Source: Prochlorococcus sp. AG-409-J16 (GTDB taxonomy: Bacteria > Cyanobacteriota > Cyanobacteriia > PCC-6307 > Cyanobiaceae). Taken from it: a DNA stretch of 64,000 nucleotides. Under the pieces are notes generated by a model, which did not search any database, was not told where the DNA came from, and was given only the letters and a program-made list of their open reading frames with translations. Position numbers and translations under genes: made by a program. Location of the stretch: positions 62,001 through 126,000 of the forward strand of contig QCKB01000001.1 of NCBI GenBank assembly GCA_003215655.1. The letters are read 5' to 3'. Shown here in pieces: positions 60,190 through 64,000 of the stretch. Every line of letters begins with the position of its first letter. Position 1 is the stretch's first letter.

Positions 60190-61281
60190 ATGAATTTACT
60201 TAAAAAGAACAATTCCCAAAAAGATATAAACCTAAAGCATTTAACTACTAGCTCAACTAATTCATTACCACAAAAAATAAACCCCTTTAATATCAGAATA
60301 CTTACGCGAGATTTTTTCTCAAATCCGCTTGATACAACATTAACAGTAGCACTTATATTTATATCAATACTTGGTTCAGTAAATATATTAGAATGGCTAA
60401 TATATAAAGCCAATTGGAATATAGTAACAAAAAATATAAATCTATTTATAGTTGGCAGTTATCCTAAGGAGTATTCATGGAGACCTATTAGCTGGTTATT
60501 AATTATATTAATTATTTCGATAACAACCTTATACACGAATCTATTTAAATCTAGAAGGTATCTGATTTGGATAATAATAATACCTCTTGGAATATATCTT
60601 CATTCTGGTGGTCTAGGATTAAAGCCCTTACCAACTGACATTTGGGGTGGGCTATCATTAACCTTAATACTCACATTATCAAGCGGTGCAATTGCCTTTC
60701 CTCTAGGTATATTATTAGCCCTTGGCAAGCAAAGTGAAATAACATTAGTTAGATTTGTATGCAAAATATATATAGAAGTAATTAGATCATTACCCTTAAT
60801 AGCAGTACTATTTTTCGGTCAACTACTAATTCCATTATTTTTGCCTATGGAGGTAGAGATAAATAGAGTTTCAAGAGCAGTTTTAGCCTTTGCCATTTTT
60901 GCCGCTTCCTATATAGCTGAGGACATCAGAGGTGGCCTTCAGGCAATTCCAAAGACACAATGTGAAGCTGCAGAAGCTTTAGGATTAAGTAAAAGACAAA
61001 TATTCTTCCAAATTCTTTTGCCTCAATCGATAAGAACAGCATTACCTTCTCTAACAAATCAAGCAATTGGTTTACTTCAAAATACAAGCCTTATGGCAAT
61101 CCTGGGTCTTGTAGAATTGTTAGGTATAAGTAGAAGCTTGCTAGCTAACCCAGAATTCATAGGTCTATATCTTGAGACATATGTCTGGTTAGCATTTATT
61201 TATTGGATAATTTGTAGCATAATGTCACTCCTTGCAAAAAAACTCGAGAATGAATTACGTATTAACCAAGCAAAGGAATAA
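60190..61281 (+). CDS. aapM: Amino-acid ABC transporter permease 2, AapM-like
   Basis: The 363-residue partner permease has a longer N-terminal region with extra hydrophobic segments (55-75, 102-118, 124-140), as in AapM/YhdY. The conserved coupling loop is AAEALGLSKRQIFFQILLPQSIRTALPSLTNQ near residue 258. AapQ and AapM form the heterodimeric channel. It ends 2 bp before the ATP-binding gene. Confidence 0.93.
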   Translation: MNLLKKNNSQKDINLKHLTTSSTNSLPQKINPFNIRILTRDFFSNPLDTTLTVALIFISILGSVNILEWLIYKANWNIVTKNINLFIVGSYPKEYSWRPISWLLIILIISITTLYTNLFKSRRYLIWIIIIPLGIYLHSGGLGLKPLPTDIWGGLSLTLILTLSSGAIAFPLGILLALGKQSEITLVRFVCKIYIEVIRSLPLIAVLFFGQLLIPLFLPMEVEINRVSRAVLAFAIFAASYIAEDIRGGLQAIPKTQCEAAEALGLSKRQIFFQILLPQSIRTALPSLTNQAIGLLQNTSLMAILGLVELLGISRSLLANPEFIGLYLETYVWLAFIYWIICSIMSLLAKKLENELRINQAKE

Positions 61282-61283
61282 CA

Positions 61284-62027
61284 ATGGAAACTATAATTAC
61301 TGCAAGTAAACTAAGTAAATCATATTCATTAGGAGTGAAAGCACTTAATGAAGTAGACCTTTCAGTGTTTAGCGGAGAGGTTGTTGTCCTCATGGGACCT
61401 TCGGGATCTGGAAAGAGCACGCTTATAAGAACCTTTAATGGTTTAGAAAATATTGATACAGGAGAATTAGAAGTACTTGGTGTCAGATTAGGTTCTTTTG
61501 CAACAGAAAAAAATATATTAAGAGTGAGGAAAAAGGTTGGCATGGTGTTCCAACAATTTAATCTCTTTCCACATTTATCTATACTAGAAAATGTAACTTT
61601 GGCTCAAATTAAAGTCCAAAAGGTTAACAAGGAAAAAGCCGAAGCAAAAGCTATGAATTTATTAAAAAAAATGGGAATAGTAGAACAGGCAAATAAATAT
61701 CCCAATCAATTAAGTGGAGGGCAGCAACAAAGAGTGGCGATAGTAAGAGCACTAGCTTTGGAACCTACCCTGATGCTTTTTGATGAGCCAACCAGTGCTT
61801 TAGATCCAGAGAGAATTAAAGAAGTACTTGATGCAATGAGAGATCTAGCAAAACAAGGTATGACTATGGTTGTAGTAACTCACGAAATAGGTTTCGCAAG
61901 AGAAGTTGCAGACAGAGTGGTTTTTATGGATAAAGGCAAAATTATCGAAGAATCTGATCCCAAATCGTTTTTTACAGCTGCTAAAGAAGAAAGAAGTAGG
62001 AAGTTCCTGAATCAAATGATGCAGTAA
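61284..62027 (+). CDS. aapP: Amino-acid ABC transporter ATP-binding protein, AapP-like
   Basis: The 247-residue protein is the ATPase subunit. Walker A is GPSGSGKST (~36-44), the Q-loop QQFNLFPHLS follows near 88, the signature LSGGQQQRVAIVRALALEP lies near 142-160, Walker B is TLMLFDEPTSALDPE, and the switch is VVVTHEIGFAREVADR. The set aapJ-aapQ-aapM-aapP is complete and closely packed, so the system is likely functional for organic nitrogen uptake. Confidence 0.95.
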   Translation: METIITASKLSKSYSLGVKALNEVDLSVFSGEVVVLMGPSGSGKSTLIRTFNGLENIDTGELEVLGVRLGSFATEKNILRVRKKVGMVFQQFNLFPHLSILENVTLAQIKVQKVNKEKAEAKAMNLLKKMGIVEQANKYPNQLSGGQQQRVAIVRALALEPTLMLFDEPTSALDPERIKEVLDAMRDLAKQGMTMVVVTHEIGFAREVADRVVFMDKGKIIEESDPKSFFTAAKEERSRKFLNQMMQ

Positions 62028-62040
62028 CAAATAGCAAACC

Positions 62041-62240
62041 CCCTCCAGAGCCTAATATCAATAGGTATTTATAACCAGCCAAGCCAAGATTCTAAGGGAT
62101 TGCGGAGGTCAGGGATAGCCTTCTATGGGCATTCCTCCACGAAAAGACGATTAGTCATAAAAATCAAATGACATTTTTGGGTAAAAATAATTAGCTTCGT
62201 CTGTACGCGTTATACTCCCGGAAGCAACCGAGTTACAAGT
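62041..62240 (+). promoter_or_regulatory. Structured leader/promoter region upstream of the 93-residue gene
   Basis: The 213-base gap after aapP contains a nested hairpin at about 62105-62139. The outer arms are GGAGG and CCTCC, and an inner stem pairs ATAG with CTAT around CCTT. No T-run follows. A TATACT hexamer at 62211-62216 could be a -10 promoter element about 25 bases before the ATG at 62241. This could be a leader RNA, a small RNA gene or a promoter region; sequence alone does not decide. Confidence 0.35.
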
Positions 62241-62522
62241 ATGGCTTACGGTCAAACAGCTGTGCTAGTTGGTGGACTTGTCCACGTTCCAATAGTTATT
62301 GCCATTTTAGGTTTCTTCAACAATGTCACTGGCAAGCGACATCGTGCCGAAATGGCTCTAAAAGCTGCTGAAGAACAGAAGCAAAGAGCTATTAAAGAAG
62401 CAGAAGACAAAGCAAAAGCAAAAGCAGATGCAGAAGCAAAGGCAAAAGCCAAAAGAGATGCAGATGCAGCAAAAAAGGCTGAAGAATTAAAGAATCAACA
62501 GAAAGATCAAGAGAACGGCTGA
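62241..62522 (+). CDS. Small membrane-anchored protein with a long charged Ala/Lys helix
   Basis: The 93-residue protein has one hydrophobic segment at residues 6-28 (AVLVGGLVHVPIVIAILGFF) and then a low-complexity, heptad-like helical tail rich in Ala, Lys, Glu and Asp (repeated KAKADAEAKAKAKRDADAAK). The tail resembles TolA-like stalks. The repeats could expand or contract, so length may vary between strains. A -10-like TATACT precedes it. Function unknown; a membrane-tethered coiled coil is the most that can be said. Confidence 0.7.
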   Translation: MAYGQTAVLVGGLVHVPIVIAILGFFNNVTGKRHRAEMALKAAEEQKQRAIKEAEDKAKAKADAEAKAKAKRDADAAKKAEELKNQQKDQENG

Positions 62523-62559
62523 TTAAAAAATCATAATTACAACATGAATATAAATTTGA

Positions 62560-63129
62560 TTATATAAAACGCCTAAAGGTAAGGTTAATCCTTTCACCTA
62601 CAAGATTTCTTCTTTTAGGTAAGCAATGAAGCCAAGTATCCTGGCAGCCTATATTCATAATAAGCAAATCACCATTATTAAGTAAAATTTTTTCTTTATC
62701 TGAATTTTTTTTATTTTTAAAGATAAAATCTCTTGATACTCCTAAAGACAAAGAAGTAATTGGTTTTGATGAATCTAATTCTGGTTCATTATCTGAATGC
62801 CATCCCATATGATCATTTCCATCCCTATATCTATTAAGAAGGATTCCATTATATTCAACTCCAGAAACTACATTAACTCTTTCCAATAAAGGTAAAATCC
62901 AGATTGGTATACCAAAAGAATCATGTTTGAACCCACTATATGAATAATTAATTTCCGGCCTAGCAATAAATGAGGTCAGCCTAGGAACTGCATATTGTTT
63001 TCCATAAACCTTAACTAAGGGGCTATCCCATTTGACCCTGGCAAGGAAAATATTAAACCAATAATCAGCCTCCTTCTCACAAAGCCATTCCGGATATATT
63101 TTATAAGGTACAAATAATGATTCTTTCAT
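62560..63129 (-). CDS. AlkB-like Fe(II)/2-oxoglutarate dioxygenase
   Basis: The 189-residue protein has the AlkB fold. The first iron ligands are H111 and D113 in HMGWHSDNE, and the second His is H168 in DTWLHCLPKR. The 2-oxoglutarate-binding arginines are in the final RINLTFR. YGKQYAVPRLTSFI near residue 42 fits AlkB homologues 2/3 that repair 1-methyladenine and 3-methylcytosine. The product would reverse alkyl lesions in DNA or RNA. It lies 38 bp after the small membrane gene, convergently. Confidence 0.87.
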   Translation of the reverse strand: MKESLFVPYKIYPEWLCEKEADYWFNIFLARVKWDSPLVKVYGKQYAVPRLTSFIARPEINYSYSGFKHDSFGIPIWILPLLERVNVVSGVEYNGILLNRYRDGNDHMGWHSDNEPELDSSKPITSLSLGVSRDFIFKNKKNSDKEKILLNNGDLLIMNIGCQDTWLHCLPKRRNLVGERINLTFRRFI

Positions 63130-63268
63130 TTATTCGATTTCACTAAATAATTCCATACTATTATCGAACAATTTATATACTATAGAAAATATTATTAGAA
63201 TTTTTAGTTATTTAAAATCAAATAATAAAGGATATTCATTATTTATATATAAATTGAACAAAGTTGAA

Positions 63269-64000
63269 TTAATTTGAGAGGCTAACTCGTTGGTAACAAA
63301 ACCAAAGCCATTGTTGAAAGAGAAGGTTTCGATGAGAACGCCAAGATGTTTGTGGGTTTTCTGAATCGAAATTATCAGGAGGTTTAACATCTCCACGAAT
63401 TTTGTCTCTTTCCATTTCTGACAAAATCCTACCAGCATTATATTCAGGATGTCCAAGATGCATTAATTGCCTCTGATCGGTAGTTTCAAAAATTGTATAT
63501 CCAACTTTCTCACCATGAGCTAATAATCTTAATCTTCCTTGTCTTTGTGCTGCCTCCATTTCATTATCGAGAAGTCCTGCATGTCTGCTTTGAGGACAGC
63601 TAAATTGATCATCTTGTGTCCCCATCAATGGATGTCCGGGTACAAGACTTCTTAAAGGAAATACACCAAATAACTTCTGATTGAATTTATGCTTATTAAC
63701 TCCCTCTAAATATGCAAGTGCAAAACCAGCCCAACATAAACCAAGAGTACTCGCACATAATCCACGTGCTTCCTTAATTAATTCAACTAATTCATTCCAA
63801 TAATATACCTCTTCAAACTCTATATCCTCTAATGGGGCTCCTGTGATGATAAGTCCATCTAAAGGTTGTGGAGACATAGCTTCCTCCCAATTAACATAAA
63901 GAGATTCAAGATGAGATATATCCCAAGTCTTATAGGTATGACTTTTTAATTTAATCCATATAGGCTCTATCTGTAGAGGTGAAAGTCCAAGAGGATGTAA
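63269..64000 (-). CDS. metA: Homoserine O-acyltransferase, MetA family (5' end cut by window edge)
   Basis: The open frame continues without a stop from the stop near 63269 to base 64000, adding 41 codons (HPLGLSPLQIEPIWIKLKSH and onward) before the apparent ATG at 63877. That internal Met is therefore not the start; the gene begins beyond the window. DGLIITGAPLEDIEFEEVYYW is the conserved MetA core, LGLCWAGFALAY holds the nucleophilic Cys, and HLGHPEYNAGR carries the catalytic His and Glu. The family acylates homoserine with succinyl- or acetyl-CoA, the first step of methionine synthesis, and so feeds MetH. Confidence 0.93.
   Translation of the reverse strand, partial: LHPLGLSPLQIEPIWIKLKSHTYKTWDISHLESLYVNWEEAMSPQPLDGLIITGAPLEDIEFEEVYYWNELVELIKEARGLCASTLGLCWAGFALAYLEGVNKHKFNQKLFGVFPLRSLVPGHPLMGTQDDQFSCPQSRHAGLLDNEMEAAQRQGRLRLLAHGEKVGYTIFETTDQRQLMHLGHPEYNAGRILSEMERDKIRGDVKPPDNFDSENPQTSWRSHRNLLFQQWLWFCYQRVSLSN

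Noticed and set aside
63269-63877. MetA as a complete 202-residue protein
   Set aside because: The frame stays open past the internal Met to the window edge and the added sequence matches the MetA N-terminal region, so the gene is cut by the window.

Overview
The window is an ordinary-looking but densely packed stretch of an AT-rich cyanobacterial chromosome. The protein sequences and gene set point to marine picocyanobacteria, most likely a low-light-adapted Prochlorococcus lineage. The evidence is the magnesium-chelatase subunit ChlH, the complex-C cofactor-assembly protein (CCB2/CCB4 family), a CGLD27-family protein, several cyanobacterial families of unknown function (DUF2811, DUF2949, DUF3038, DUF3318, DUF3386, DUF4335), B12-dependent MetH alongside cobalamin-pathway genes, short intergenic gaps, many overlapping gene ends and strong A/T codon preference. 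The genus is an inference from protein character; no rRNA is present to confirm it.

Layout. Bases 1-9865 hold translation and RNA genes: trmL, cobU, CCB, lptC, metG, an RNase II-like gene, rpsR, rpmG, pheT and rlmD. Bases 9866-14061 are the least conserved part. They contain a gene-poor stretch, a decayed tandem copy of the 3' end of an unusual ribbon-helix-helix/J-domain gene, that gene itself, two small ORFs, an Ap4A phosphorylase-like gene and a frame-disrupted ORF. Bases 14178-28289 carry metH, ilvE, cobN, terC and mfd, with two uncharacterised genes. Bases 28345-34364 are mainly small cyanobacterial proteins (thioredoxin-like, methyltransferase-like, membrane proteins, DUF4335/DUF3038), apt and a flavin monooxygenase. 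Bases 34378-51362 hold dapB, chlH, folP, tpiA, an ABC exporter, an amino-acid/Na+ symporter, carB, rsfS, CGLD27 and an asparaginase. A tRNA-fMet gene with a clear intrinsic terminator follows at 51410-51517. The right end, 51764-64000, contains two flavin oxidoreductases, a tandem CbiX-type chelatase with a metal-binding tail, a SulP transporter, a complete Aap-type polar amino-acid ABC transporter, an AlkB-like dioxygenase and the 3' part of a metA-family gene cut by the window edge.

How the genes fit together. Several genes form a cobalamin-methionine theme: cobU (nucleotide-loop assembly), cobN and cbiX-like chelatases (metal insertion), metH (B12-dependent methionine synthesis), metA (homoserine acylation) and metG. 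ChlH and CobN are homologous large chelatase subunits, and both lie in the window. Nitrogen handling is represented by the Aap transporter, the AGCS symporter, asparaginase, ilvE and carB.

No phage, insertion sequence, CRISPR array or defence island is visible. The most interesting items are the RHH/J-domain fusion with its decaying tandem 3' copy, the compensating-frameshift ORF near 13.4 kb, an inverted repeat with DnaA-box-like ends near 53.9 kb, a methyltransferase with a missing glycine motif, and the metal-tailed double CbiX.
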